Assembly: GCF_014837295.1 (NCBI RefSeq)
Contig: NZ_JACYHB010000001.1
Span: 1-64,000 of the forward strand
Reading direction: 5' to 3'
DNA: 64,000 nt
DNA from: Cellulosimicrobium arenosum
Lineage (GTDB): Bacteria > Actinomycetota > Actinomycetes > Actinomycetales > Cellulomonadaceae
The notes under the pieces were generated by a model. That model saw only the letters and a list, made by a program, of their open reading frames with translations, ran no database searches and was not told the DNA's origin. Positions 38,246-47,047 of this stretch are shown one piece after another (the stretch's first letter is position 1; each line of letters opens with the position of its first letter). A program made the position numbers and the translations under genes.

Positions 38246-38273
38246 AGTGTAAGCGCTTGCGGAAACGCGTTGC
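38246..38273 (-). promoter_or_regulatory. LacI-type operators at the glucosidase promoter
   Basis: TGTAAGCGCTTGCG (38248-38261; core GCAAGCGCTTAC) is a LacI/CcpA-type palindrome centred on GCGC. AACGCGTT (38264-38271) is a second perfect palindrome. A -10-like TACACT on the minus strand (38251-38246) overlaps the first. Similar half-sites GCAA/TTGC recur before malE, so MalR-type repression is likely. Confidence 0.65.
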
Positions 38274-38335
38274 GGGTGCCGACGGTCCGGGTGAGCGGGC
38301 TGTGGGGCGTGGGTGCGGCGTGGGTGCGGCGGCGG

Positions 38336-39370
38336 TCAGTCGGTGGAAGGACGGGCGGGCGCGGCACCCGTGGAGTCGCGCACGATGAGCTCCGTCTGGA
38401 ACAGGAGCTCGGAGCGCGGGGCGCGCCCGCCCTGGATCTCCGTGAGCAGCGCGCTGATGGTCGCGTGCGCCATCGCCGCCACCGGCTGGCGGACCGTGGT
38501 CAGGGGTGGGTCGGTGAACCCGATGAGCGGCGAGTCGTCGTAGCCGACGACCGATACGTCGTCGGGGACGCGCAGGCCGCGGGAGCGCACGGCGCGGATC
38601 GCGCCGAGGGCCATGAGGTCCGAGCCGCAGACGATCGCCGTGTGACCGGAGTCGACGAGCTCGGCGCCGGCCGCCTGGCCGCCCTCGACGGTGTACAAGG
38701 TCGTGACGATGTGCCGGCGGGCCGACTCGACGTCGTCCGCGAGACCGTGTCGGACCAGCGCCTCGCTGAAGCCGGCGACCTTGCGCTGCGCCGGGATGAA
38801 TCGCTCGGGCCCGATCGCGAGCCCGATGCGGCGGTGGCCGAGCGAGACGAGGTGCCGCACGGACAGCTCGGCGCTCGCCACGTCGTCGGGCGAGACGAAC
38901 GGCGCGTCGATGCCCTCGGCGTACCCGTTGACGAGCACGATCGGGATGCCGCGCGAGCGCAGGCGCGCGTAGCGCTCGCGGCTCGCCTGCGTGTCGGCGT
39001 GCAGGCCCGAGACGAAGACGATCCCGTCGACCGCATGGTCCATGAGCATCTCGACGTAGTCGTCCTCCGTGGTCCCGCCGGGGGACTGCGTGCACAGGAG
39101 CGGGGTGTACCCGTGCTCCGAGAGCACCGACTCGATGGTCTGCGCGAACGCAGGGAAGACGGGGTTCGTCAGCTCGGGGACGACGAGCCCGACGAGCCCG
39201 GCCGACCGGGTGCGCAGCGTCGAGGGGCGCTCGTAGCCCAGCACGTCGAGAGCGGCGAGCACGGCCTGGCGCGTCTCGCTCGCGACGCCGGGCTTCCCGT
39301 TGAGCACGCGGGAGACCGTCGCCGTCGAGACGCTGGCCTGGGTCGCGAGATCACTGAGACGGGTGCGCAC
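38336..39370 (-). CDS. LacI-family transcriptional regulator (maltose locus)
   Basis: A 344-residue repressor. The LacI helix-turn-helix covers 1-50 (RLSDLATQASVSTATVSRVLNGKPGVASETR), shown here in parts: RLSDLATQASVSTATVSRVL. The periplasmic-binding-like effector domain follows (GLVVPELTNPVFPAFAQ, VDGIVFVSG, VVGYDDSPL). It is divergent from malEFG and upstream of the glucosidase, so it is probably the maltodextrin-responsive repressor of both. I chose the GTG at 39370 because TACGCT (39383-39378) ends 7 bases upstream and homologues begin RTRLSDLA. A GTG at 39391 with a nearby AGGAGG is the alternative. Confidence 0.88.
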   Translation of the reverse strand: MRTRLSDLATQASVSTATVSRVLNGKPGVASETRQAVLAALDVLGYERPSTLRTRSAGLVGLVVPELTNPVFPAFAQTIESVLSEHGYTPLLCTQSPGGTTEDDYVEMLMDHAVDGIVFVSGLHADTQASRERYARLRSRGIPIVLVNGYAEGIDAPFVSPDDVASAELSVRHLVSLGHRRIGLAIGPERFIPAQRKVAGFSEALVRHGLADDVESARRHIVTTLYTVEGGQAAGAELVDSGHTAIVCGSDLMALGAIRAVRSRGLRVPDDVSVVGYDDSPLIGFTDPPLTTVRQPVAAMAHATISALLTEIQGGRAPRSELLFQTELIVRDSTGAAPARPSTD

Positions 39371-39377
39371 GTGAGGA

Positions 39378-39383
39378 AGCGTA
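39378..39383 (-). promoter_or_regulatory. -10 element of leaderless regulator gene
   Basis: TACGCT on the minus strand ends 7 bases before the GTG at 39370. Confidence 0.45.
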
Positions 39384-39486
39384 GGTGACACCGGACCTCC
39401 TCGTCCTGGTCGTCCGTACGGCGGGCACGGGTCCTGGTGGACCTCGACCGCCGGATCGTGGTGGGGCAGGGCGCCGCGAGGCGTTC

Positions 39487-39549
39487 TGCAAAGCGTTGCA
39501 TGAAAGTTACCGCAAGGACTTGCACCAGCGCCACCCGCCGCTCTACCGT
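39487..39549 (+). promoter_or_regulatory. malE promoter with two LacI-type operators
   Basis: TTGCAC (39520-39525), an 18-base spacer and TACCGT (39544-39549) form the promoter. TGCAAAGCGTTGCA (39487-39500) and CGCAAGGACTTGCA (39511-39524) are palindromes of the same type as the glucosidase operator. The second overlaps the -35, so binding of the divergent LacI-type protein would repress. Confidence 0.65.
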
Positions 39550-39619
39550 CATCGCATCAGGGCCACGGTCGGCACGAGCCGGCTACGGCCGCCGCACGTG
39601 CACACCTGGGAGACCACTG

Positions 39620-40858
39620 ATGCGACGGAGCATCCTTCTTGCCGCCGCGCTGACCACGACGCTGGCGCTGGGCGCCTGCTCGTCCGGCGGGTCGGGCGAC
39701 GAGACCACCGACGAGCCGAGCGGCGAGAGCAGCTCCACGGCGTCCGGCGGCTCGCTCACCATCTGGGTCGACGAGACCCGTCAGGACGCCGTGACCGATG
39801 CGGCACAGTCCTTCGAGGACGAGACCGGCACGGCCGTCGACGTCGTGCTCAAGAACTTCGACGAGATCCGCGCCGACTTCCTCGCCCAGGTCCCCACGGG
39901 CGAGGGCCCCGACATCACCGTCGGCGCCCACGACTGGCTGGGCGAGCTCACGACCAACGGCGTCGTCGCCCCGCTCGAGCTCGGTGACACGGCGGCGGGC
40001 TTCGAGGACGTCTCGCTCGCGGCGTTCACGCAGGACGGCCAGGTCTACGGCCTGCCCTACGCGATCGAGAACATCGCCCTCATCCGCAACACCGCGCTCG
40101 CGGACGAGGCACCCGCCACCTGGGACGACGCGATCGCAGCCGGCGAGGCAGCCGGGACGAAGTTCCCGATCCTCGTCCAGTCGGACGGCGACAAGGGCGA
40201 CCCCTACACGCACTACCCGTTCCAGACGTCGTTCGGCGCCCCGGTGTTCGAGCAGAACGAGGACGGCAGCTACACCTCCGAGCTCGCGATGGGCGGTCCC
40301 GAGGGGCAGGCGTACGCCGAGTGGCTCGGTGAGCAGGGCGCGGCGGGCAACCTCAGCCAGGACACGACGTACGACATCGCGGTCGAGGCGTTCAAGAACG
40401 GCGAGTCGCCGTTCATCGTCGGCGGCCCGTGGATGATCGAGTCGTTCGAGGGCCTCGACCTGTCGATCGACCCGGTCCCGGCCGCGGGCGACCAGCCCGC
40501 GCAGCCGTTCGTGGGCGTCCAGGGCTTCTACCTGAGCGCGGAGAGCGACGACGCCATCGTGGCGAACGACTTCCTCGTGAACTACATGTCCACGGAGGAC
40601 GCGCAGGTCGCGCTGTACGAGGCGGGTGGCCGTCCGCCGGCACTGACCGCCGCGGCCGACACCGCGGCCGCCGACGACCCGATCGTCGCGGGCTTCCGCG
40701 AGGTGGGTGCCGACGCGGTGCCGATGCCCTCGATCCCCGAGATGGCTTCCGTCTGGAGCTTCTGGGGCGTGACCGAGGCGGCCATCGTCAACGGCGCCGA
40801 CCCGGTCTCCTCCTGGGACAAGATGATCGAGGACATCCAGTCCGCGATGGACGCCTGA
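39620..40858 (+). CDS. malE: maltose/maltodextrin ABC transporter substrate-binding lipoprotein
   Basis: A 412-residue solute-binding protein of the MalE type. The signal peptide ends with LALGACSS, making Cys20 the lipidated residue; a Ser/Gly/Glu-rich linker follows. SLTIWVDETRQDAVTDAAQ starts the mature fold, and PDITVGAHDWLGEL, YGLPYAIENIALIRN and FIVGGPWMIESFEG are maltodextrin-binding-protein signatures. GGGAGA precedes the ATG. It is the first gene of malE-malF-malG plus a GH13 gene, under LacI-type operators. A hairpin separates it from malF, which may favour expression of the binding protein over the membrane subunits. Confidence 0.92.
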   Translation: MRRSILLAAALTTTLALGACSSGGSGDETTDEPSGESSSTASGGSLTIWVDETRQDAVTDAAQSFEDETGTAVDVVLKNFDEIRADFLAQVPTGEGPDITVGAHDWLGELTTNGVVAPLELGDTAAGFEDVSLAAFTQDGQVYGLPYAIENIALIRNTALADEAPATWDDAIAAGEAAGTKFPILVQSDGDKGDPYTHYPFQTSFGAPVFEQNEDGSYTSELAMGGPEGQAYAEWLGEQGAAGNLSQDTTYDIAVEAFKNGESPFIVGGPWMIESFEGLDLSIDPVPAAGDQPAQPFVGVQGFYLSAESDDAIVANDFLVNYMSTEDAQVALYEAGGRPPALTAAADTAAADDPIVAGFREVGADAVPMPSIPEMASVWSFWGVTEAAIVNGADPVSSWDKMIEDIQSAMDA

Positions 40859-40877
40859 CCCGACGATCGCACCGGTG

Positions 40878-40908
40878 ACGCCCATCCCTCGCTCGGAGGG
40901 GTGGGCGT
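40878..40908 (+). terminator. intercistronic hairpin between malE and malF
   Basis: ACGCCCATCCCT (40878-40889) pairs with AGGGGTGGGCGT (40897-40908) with one G-U around a 7-base loop. Hairpins here are known in other bacteria to stabilise malE mRNA or partially terminate before the permease genes. Confidence 0.6.
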
Positions 40909-40958
40909 CCCCCGATCCAGGCGCGGTCCCGTACCGCGCCGCATCCCTCGGAGGAACG

Positions 40959-42602
40959 ATGTCTTCCCCACAGGTCACGTCGGCCGCCACCACGGCCGGC
41001 TCGAGCGGCGACGACGTGCCGCCCCGACGCCGGGGCCGCACGAGCCGTCCCGACGCGTCGCACGCGCGCAGCTACGGCCCCGGCTTCATCGCGAAGCTCG
41101 TGCTCATGGCGGTCGTCGACGCGCTCGGCGTCTACGTCGTGTGGTCCGCGTGGACCCAGGACTCCTACGGCATCCTCGCCGTGTCGCTCGCCCTGCTCGT
41201 CGCGGCGAACTGGGTGTACTTCACCCGGCGCGCGCTCGCGCTGAAGTACATCCTGCCCGGCCTCGGGTTCCTCCTCGTCTTCCAGATCTTCGTCGTCGCC
41301 TACACGGGCTACGTCGCGTTCACCAACTACGGCACCGGGCACAACGGCACCAAGGACCAGGCGGTCGAGGCGCTCCTCGTGCAGAACGAGCGCCGCGTGG
41401 AGGGTTCGCCCAGCCTGCCGCTGACGGTCGTGGAGGACGGTGGCACGCTCGGGTTCGCGGTCGTGGGCGAGGACGGCGCGGTCACGGCCGGCACCGCCGA
41501 GCAGCCGCTGTCCGCGCAGGACGACGCGACCGTGCAGGACGGGCGGGCGACCGAGGTCCCCGGGTACGCCGTCGTCGACCGTGAGCAGATCCTGGAGCGA
41601 CAGGACGAGGTCACCGACCTGCGGGTCCCGGTGTCCGACGACCCGGAGGACGGCTCGATCCGCACGACCGACGCCCGCACCGGGTACGTCTACACGTCGG
41701 TGCTCGAGTACGACGCGGCGTCGGACACGATCACGGACACGTCCACCGGGGTCACGTACACGCCGAACGACGACGGCCAGTTCGAGGCCGCCGACGGGTC
41801 CACGCTCGCGGTCGGCTGGCGCGTCCCGGTCGGGTTCGACAACTTCGTCACCGCGTTCTCCGACGGTCGGTACGCCCAGCCGTTCCTCAAGATCCTCGTC
41901 TGGACGTTCGTCTTCGCGATCGGGTCGGTGGTGACGACGTTCCTCCTGGGTCTGTTCCTCGCCATCGTCTTCAACGACACGCGGCTGCGCGGGAGGCGGG
42001 TCTACCGGACGCTGATGATCCTCCCGTACGCCGTCCCCGGCTTCCTCGCCGCGCTGCTGTGGTCCGGGCTGTTGAACACCCGCTTCGGGTACGTCAACCA
42101 GGTGCTGCTCGGCGGGGCGGAGATCCCGTGGCTCACCGACCCGTTCCTCGCCAAGCTGTCCGTCCTCGCGGTGAACCTGTGGCTCGGCTTCCCCTACATG
42201 TTCCTCATCTGCACGGGAGCTCTGCAGTCGTTGCCCTCCGACGTCATGGAGGCGGCCAGGATCGACGGCGCCGGGCGCTGGCGGACGTGGCGCTCCATCA
42301 CGCTCCCGCTCCTGCTCGTCGCGACCGCGCCGCTGCTCATCTCGTCGTTCGCGTTCAACTTCAACAACTTCACGCTGATCTACATGCTCACGGGCGGCGG
42401 TCCACGGTTCGCCGACGCCTCGGTGCCGCTGGGCCACACCGACATCCTCATCTCGATGGTGTACTCGATCTCGGGTGTCGACGGGTCCGCCACGAAGGAC
42501 TTCGGCCTCGCGAGCGCGCTGTCGATCGTCATCTTCGTCATCGTGGGTGGCATCTCCGCCCTGGCCTTCCGCAGCACGCGCAAGTTCGAGGAGATCAACT
42601 GA
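40959..42602 (+). CDS. malF: maltose/maltodextrin ABC transporter permease MalF
   Basis: A 547-residue membrane subunit. The first hydrophobic segments (about 37-85 and 95-120) precede a large extracellular insertion (about 125-300), the P2 loop typical of MalF that touches the binding protein. The transport domain with five or six helices follows. The EAA loop is EAARIDGAGRWRTWRSITLP, which binds the ATPase. No ATPase gene is present in this cluster, so a shared MsmK/MalK-type ATPase elsewhere is expected. GGAGGA lies just before the ATG at 40959; a Ser/Arg-rich head of about 35 residues is cytoplasmic. Confidence 0.92.
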   Translation: MSSPQVTSAATTAGSSGDDVPPRRRGRTSRPDASHARSYGPGFIAKLVLMAVVDALGVYVVWSAWTQDSYGILAVSLALLVAANWVYFTRRALALKYILPGLGFLLVFQIFVVAYTGYVAFTNYGTGHNGTKDQAVEALLVQNERRVEGSPSLPLTVVEDGGTLGFAVVGEDGAVTAGTAEQPLSAQDDATVQDGRATEVPGYAVVDREQILERQDEVTDLRVPVSDDPEDGSIRTTDARTGYVYTSVLEYDAASDTITDTSTGVTYTPNDDGQFEAADGSTLAVGWRVPVGFDNFVTAFSDGRYAQPFLKILVWTFVFAIGSVVTTFLLGLFLAIVFNDTRLRGRRVYRTLMILPYAVPGFLAALLWSGLLNTRFGYVNQVLLGGAEIPWLTDPFLAKLSVLAVNLWLGFPYMFLICTGALQSLPSDVMEAARIDGAGRWRTWRSITLPLLLVATAPLLISSFAFNFNNFTLIYMLTGGGPRFADASVPLGHTDILISMVYSISGVDGSATKDFGLASALSIVIFVIVGGISALAFRSTRKFEEIN

Positions 42603-42603
42603 C

Positions 42604-43536
42604 ATGGCCATTCCCACACCGGCCACGACGGCCGCTGCGGCCGGCTCGTCCGCGCCGTCCTCGCGCACGCTGACCGACCACCGGCGCATGAGGCCTCGTC
42701 GCTGGTTCACCGAGCTGGGCTGGCGGCACGTCGTCGGCGTCGTCGCCGTCGTGTACGCGGCGTTCCCGCTGGTCTACGTCCTGTCGGCGTCGCTGTCCGA
42801 GAACGGCACGCTCACCGGCTCCAACACGCTGTTCGCCGACGTGAGCGGCGCGAACTACGCCGAGCTCGGCACCACGATGTTCTGGACGTGGATGGCGAAC
42901 ACGCTCGTGATCGCGGTCGCGACGTCGGTCGGGACCGTCCTCATGGGCGCCGCGGCCGCGTACGCGTTCTCGCGGTTCCGGTTCGCCGGGCGACGGATCG
43001 GCCTGACGGCGCTGCTGATCGTCCAGATGTTCCCGCAGATGCTCGCGTTCGTCGCGATCTTCCTCCTGCTCCTCGGCCTCGGGAACGTCGTCCCGGTGCT
43101 GGGTCTGAACAGCAAGATCGCGCTCATCGCCGTCTATCTCGGCGGGGCGCTCGGCGTGAACACGTTCCTCATGTACGGGTTCTTCAACACCGTCCCGCGC
43201 GAGCTGGACGAGGCGGCGAAGATCGACGGCGCGACGCACAGCCAGGTCTACTGGACGATCATCCTGCGGCTCGTCGCCCCGATCCTCGCCGTCGTCGCGC
43301 TGCTGTCGTTCATCGCGACGTTCGGTGAGTTCATCATCGCGCGCATCGTGCTGACCTCGGAGAGCAACTGGACGCTCGCCGTCGGGCTGTACGGGTGGGT
43401 CTCGTCGCTGCGGGAGGCGAACTGGGGCCTGTTCACCGCGGGCGCGGTGATCTCCGCGCTCCCCGTGCTCGCGCTGTTCCTCTACCTGCAGAAGTACATC
43501 GTCGGCGGGTTGACCGCCGGTTCCGTGAAGGGGTGA
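42604..43536 (+). CDS. malG: maltose/maltodextrin ABC transporter permease MalG
   Basis: A 310-residue partner permease with about six membrane helices. The EAA motif is ELDEAAKIDGATHSQVYWTI (about 202-221). The C terminus YIVGGLTAGSVKG is the conserved MalG tail that reaches into the ATPase interface. The ATG starts one base after the malF stop. The stop overlaps the GTG of the following GH13 gene, which ties uptake to breakdown of the sugar. Confidence 0.92.
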   Translation: MAIPTPATTAAAAGSSAPSSRTLTDHRRMRPRRWFTELGWRHVVGVVAVVYAAFPLVYVLSASLSENGTLTGSNTLFADVSGANYAELGTTMFWTWMANTLVIAVATSVGTVLMGAAAAYAFSRFRFAGRRIGLTALLIVQMFPQMLAFVAIFLLLLGLGNVVPVLGLNSKIALIAVYLGGALGVNTFLMYGFFNTVPRELDEAAKIDGATHSQVYWTIILRLVAPILAVVALLSFIATFGEFIIARIVLTSESNWTLAVGLYGWVSSLREANWGLFTAGAVISALPVLALFLYLQKYIVGGLTAGSVKG

Positions 43537-45416
43537 GCGTGGCTGACGAGGTGGATGCCGGTACGCCGACGACCGGCGCGCCCGGGCCGCACCACGACGG
43601 GTCCGCGCTCTACGTCCCCGAGGGCACGCCCGCTCTCGGCGACACGGTCCCGGTCCGGGTGCGCGTCCCGCGCGGCCGGTCCGGCCCAGCCGTGCGGGAC
43701 GTGTGGCTGCGCACCGTCCGGGACGGCGAGCCGCGACTGTCGCCGGCGCGGCTCGACCGGTCGGACGAGCACGAGGACTGGTACGTCGCCGAGGTCCTCG
43801 TGCACAACCCGGAGACGAGCTACCGCTTCTTCCTCGACACGCCCGGTGCGGACGGCAGCAGCGGGTATCGCTGGCTGAACGGGCGCGGCACGTGGGACCG
43901 CGACGTCCCCGACGCGGCGGACTTCCGCCTCACGGTGCACGACCCGGCGCCGGCCTGGATGTCCGACGGCGTGGTGTACCAGGTCTTCCCCGACCGGTTC
44001 GCGCGCTCCGCAGCCGCCGACGGCCGCGCCCTGCCCGACTGGGCCGTACCCGCCGCCTGGGGCGACGAGCCGCACGGGTCGGGCCCGGACGTCGGGACGC
44101 AGTACTACGGCGGCGACCTCACCGGGATCGAGGAGCACCTCGACCACCTGGTGGCGCTCGGAGTCTCCACCCTCTACACGACGCCCGTCTTCCCGGGCCG
44201 CTCCAACCACCGGTACGACGCCAGCACGTTCGACCGCGTCGACCCGCTGCTCGGGGGAGACGCGGCCTATGCGTCGTTGATCCGCGCCGCGCACGCGCGC
44301 GGGCTGCGCGTCATGGGTGACCTGACCACCAACCACACCGGCGCCGGGCACGAGTGGTTCACGCGCGCCGTCGGGCGCCCGGACGCGCCCGAGCGGGACT
44401 TCTACTACTGGACCGAGGGCCAGCCCGGGTACGTCGGGTGGCTCGAGCACGCGTCGCTGCCGAAGCTGTCCTACGGGTCCGCCGAGCTCGCGGCGCGCAT
44501 GATCGACGGGCCGGACTCCGTCGTCGGGCGCTACCTGCGTGCGCCGTACGGGCTCGACGGCTGGCGGATCGACGTCGCGAACATGACCGGCCGCCACGGC
44601 GCGGAGGACCGCACGCTCGAGGTCGCGCGCACGCTGCGCGCGACGATGGCCGCGATCGACCCGGACGCGGCGCTCGTCGCGGAGCACTTCCACGACGCGT
44701 CGGGCGACCTCGCGGGCGACGGCTGGCACGCGAACATGAACTACTCGGCCTTCACGCGACCGGTCTGGACCTGGCTGTCGCCGGCGGACTCGCCCGTGCC
44801 CTACCTGGGACTGCCCGTCCGTACGCCGCGGCGGGGTGGCCGGTCGGTCGTCGAGACGATGCGCGACTTCGACGCCGTCGTCCCGTGGCGCGTCACCGCG
44901 TCGCAGTGGAACATGCTCGGCTCGCACGACACGCCGCGCCTGCGCTCGATCGTCGGCTCGCGCGAGCTCGTCGAGGTCGCGGCGACGCTCCTGCTCACCT
45001 ACCCCGGTACGCCGGTGGTCTTCGCGGGGGACGAGGTCGGGCTCACCGGCATCAACGGCGAGCACGCGCGCGCGACGATGCCCTGGGACGAGCCGGACCG
45101 CCGGGACGCCGCGACGTTCGAGGTCTACCGCTCGCTGATCGGCGTGCGACGCGCGTCGGCCGCGCTGCTGTCCGGTGGTCTGCGCTGGGTGCACGTGGAC
45201 GACGACGTGCTCGTCTACCTCCGCGAGACCGCGGACGAGCGTGTGCTCGTGGCCGTCGCACGCGCGCCGTGGTCGGGCGTCCGGCTGCACCCCGCGGTCG
45301 TCGGCGCGGCGCGCGAGGCGGAACGCCTCCACGGCGACCTCGACCTCGACACGCCCGACGGCGCGTGGCGTCTCGCGGCCGACGGCCCGGCCGTCGGCGT
45401 CTGGCGCCTGCGCTGA
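43533..45416 (+). CDS. GH13 cyclomaltodextrinase/neopullulanase-like enzyme
   Basis: A 627-residue GH13 protein with an N-terminal beta domain (about 25-135) of the type found in maltogenic amylases and neopullulanases. The catalytic regions are DLTTNHTG, DGWRIDVANM with nucleophile Asp347, LVAEHFHD with acid/base Glu384 and LGSHDTPR with the third Asp near 466. GVVYQVFPDRFARS marks the barrel start. No signal peptide is present, so it should act on imported maltodextrins, pullulan pieces or cyclodextrins. The GTG overlaps the malG TGA; a second GTG 6 bases later is also possible. It ends the mal operon. Confidence 0.88.
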   Translation: MSVADEVDAGTPTTGAPGPHHDGSALYVPEGTPALGDTVPVRVRVPRGRSGPAVRDVWLRTVRDGEPRLSPARLDRSDEHEDWYVAEVLVHNPETSYRFFLDTPGADGSSGYRWLNGRGTWDRDVPDAADFRLTVHDPAPAWMSDGVVYQVFPDRFARSAAADGRALPDWAVPAAWGDEPHGSGPDVGTQYYGGDLTGIEEHLDHLVALGVSTLYTTPVFPGRSNHRYDASTFDRVDPLLGGDAAYASLIRAAHARGLRVMGDLTTNHTGAGHEWFTRAVGRPDAPERDFYYWTEGQPGYVGWLEHASLPKLSYGSAELAARMIDGPDSVVGRYLRAPYGLDGWRIDVANMTGRHGAEDRTLEVARTLRATMAAIDPDAALVAEHFHDASGDLAGDGWHANMNYSAFTRPVWTWLSPADSPVPYLGLPVRTPRRGGRSVVETMRDFDAVVPWRVTASQWNMLGSHDTPRLRSIVGSRELVEVAATLLLTYPGTPVVFAGDEVGLTGINGEHARATMPWDEPDRRDAATFEVYRSLIGVRRASAALLSGGLRWVHVDDDVLVYLRETADERVLVAVARAPWSGVRLHPAVVGAAREAERLHGDLDLDTPDGAWRLAADGPAVGVWRLR

Positions 45417-45483
45417 CCGACCGATCACGCCGAGCCCGCAAACGGGCGCTTCTCGACAGCCTCCACGGATCCGGGTGGAGTGT

Positions 45484-45612
45484 GTGACGATCGCCGGCGT
45501 GACCGTCGTGCGCATCGCGATCCTGTCCGACGTCCACGGCAACCTGTCCGCGCTCGACGCGGTGCTCGCCGACGCCGGGACTCGCGGGGTGACCCGGATC
45601 ATCAGCCTGGAC
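45484..45612 (+). pseudogene. truncated metallophosphoesterase (N-terminal remnant)
   Basis: From GTG 45484 the frame reads VTIAGVTVVRIAILSDVHGN and then LSALDAVLADAGTRGVTRIISL, an excellent match to the start of calcineurin-like phosphoesterases (first metal motif SDVHGN). The expected GD, GN.D and later His motifs are missing: after about residue 42 the sequence turns to unrelated residues and the frame runs into dgt. The gene has lost its last 80 percent or more, apparently by deletion. It lies in the 288-base gap between the GH13 gene and dgt, where nothing else is seen except the dgt promoter. Confidence 0.7.
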
Positions 45613-45692
45613 TTTCTCCCCCGGACGCCCGACGACGGGAACCGGCGCCTACCGCGGGCTCGTCGCGACCGGGGAGCCTGCGGACCGGTCGC

Positions 45693-45698
45693 TACGCT
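45693..45698 (+). promoter_or_regulatory. dgt: -10 element of leaderless dgt transcript
   Basis: TACGCT ends 6 bases before the GTG at 45705. Confidence 0.55.
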
Positions 45699-45704
45699 GA
45701 GCGC

Positions 45705-47036
45705 GTGCAGACGTTCGAGCAGGGTGCGTTCGACCCGACCGTGGTCGGGACCTTCCCGCGGCCCGCCCCGGGGGAGGAGGGGACGGCGTCGTACACCGAC
45801 GCGGACACGGAACGCTGGTTCGTGGAGGCGCCGAAGTCCAAGTTCCGCACGCCGTTCGAGCGCGACCGCGCGCGCGTGGTGCACTCCTCGGGCCTGCGCC
45901 GGCTCGGCGCGAAGACCCAGGTGCTCGGACCGGGCAGCGACGACTTCGTGCGGACCCGGCTCACGCACTCGCTCGAGGTCGCGCAGGTCGGTCGGGAGAT
46001 GGGGCGCGCGCTCGGGTGCGACCCGGACCTCGTCGACACGGCGTGCCTCACGCACGACCTCGGGCACCCTCCGTTCGGGCACAACGGCGAGCGCGCGCTC
46101 GCGGAGGTCGCGCGCGACGTCGGGGGGTTCGAGGGCAACGCGCAGACCCTGCGGCTGCTGACCCGGCTCGAACCCAAGATCTTCACCGCCGACGGCCGGC
46201 CCATGGGCCTCAACCTGACCCGCGCGAGCCTCGACGCGAGCGTCAAGTACCCGTGGCGGTACGGGGCCGGGCCGACCAAGCCCGACGGCGGGACGACGCA
46301 CAAGTTCGGCGTCTACCCCGACGACACCCCGGTCTTCGACTGGCTGCGTCAGGGGGCACCGCGCGGGGCGCGGTGCATGGAGGCCCAGGTCATGGACCTG
46401 GCGGACGACATCAGCTACTCGGTGCACGACGTCGAGGACGCCGTCGTCGGCGGGCGGCTCGACCTCGCGCTGCTGCACGACGAGGCCGAGCGCGCACGCG
46501 TCGCCGAGCACGTACGCGCCTGGTACGGCACCTGGCACGACGCCGACGCGCTCGACGCCGCCCTGCTGCGCCTGCTCGAGACCGGCGACCTGGTGACCGA
46601 CTTCGACGGCTCCCGCCGGTCGCTCGCACAGCTCAAGGACGCCACGAGCCAGCTCATCGGCCGGTTCAGCGGTGCGGCACAGACGGCGACGCGGGATCTC
46701 TTCGGCGACGGTCACCTCACCCGGTACACCGCGCGGCTCCTCGTGCCGGACGAGACGGCCGACGAGATCCTCGCGCTCAAGGGCGTCGCGGTCACCTACG
46801 TCATGGCGCCGCGCGAGCAGGAGCCGCTCTACCAGCGTCAGCGCGAGGTGATCGCCGATCTCGTAGGTGTCCTCGCCGACCGCGGTCCCGTCGCGCTCGA
46901 GCCGTCGTTCGCGGCCGACTGGCGGGCAGCGCCCGACGACGACGCGCGGCTGCGCGTCGTCGTCGACCAGGTCGCGTCGCTCACCGACGTCTCGGCGATG
47001 CAGCTCCATGCCCGGCTCGTGCCGGGGCACGACTGA
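45705..47036 (+). CDS. dgt: deoxyguanosinetriphosphate triphosphohydrolase-like protein
   Basis: An HD-domain dNTPase that removes triphosphate from dNTPs. In 443 residues the metal ligands are His88 (RTRLTHSLEVAQ), His117-Asp118 (LTHDLGHPPFGHNGE) and an Asp in DLADDISYSVHDVEDA. RDRARVVHSSGLRRL is the family lead-in. In actinobacteria this gene usually stands just before dnaG, as here apart from two inserted genes. Its substrate range cannot be told. The GTG is placed by the -10 element 6 bases upstream; longer frames run into the phosphoesterase remnant. Confidence 0.92.
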   Translation: MQTFEQGAFDPTVVGTFPRPAPGEEGTASYTDADTERWFVEAPKSKFRTPFERDRARVVHSSGLRRLGAKTQVLGPGSDDFVRTRLTHSLEVAQVGREMGRALGCDPDLVDTACLTHDLGHPPFGHNGERALAEVARDVGGFEGNAQTLRLLTRLEPKIFTADGRPMGLNLTRASLDASVKYPWRYGAGPTKPDGGTTHKFGVYPDDTPVFDWLRQGAPRGARCMEAQVMDLADDISYSVHDVEDAVVGGRLDLALLHDEAERARVAEHVRAWYGTWHDADALDAALLRLLETGDLVTDFDGSRRSLAQLKDATSQLIGRFSGAAQTATRDLFGDGHLTRYTARLLVPDETADEILALKGVAVTYVMAPREQEPLYQRQREVIADLVGVLADRGPVALEPSFAADWRAAPDDDARLRVVVDQVASLTDVSAMQLHARLVPGHD

Positions 47037-47047
47037 GCGGCGGGCGG

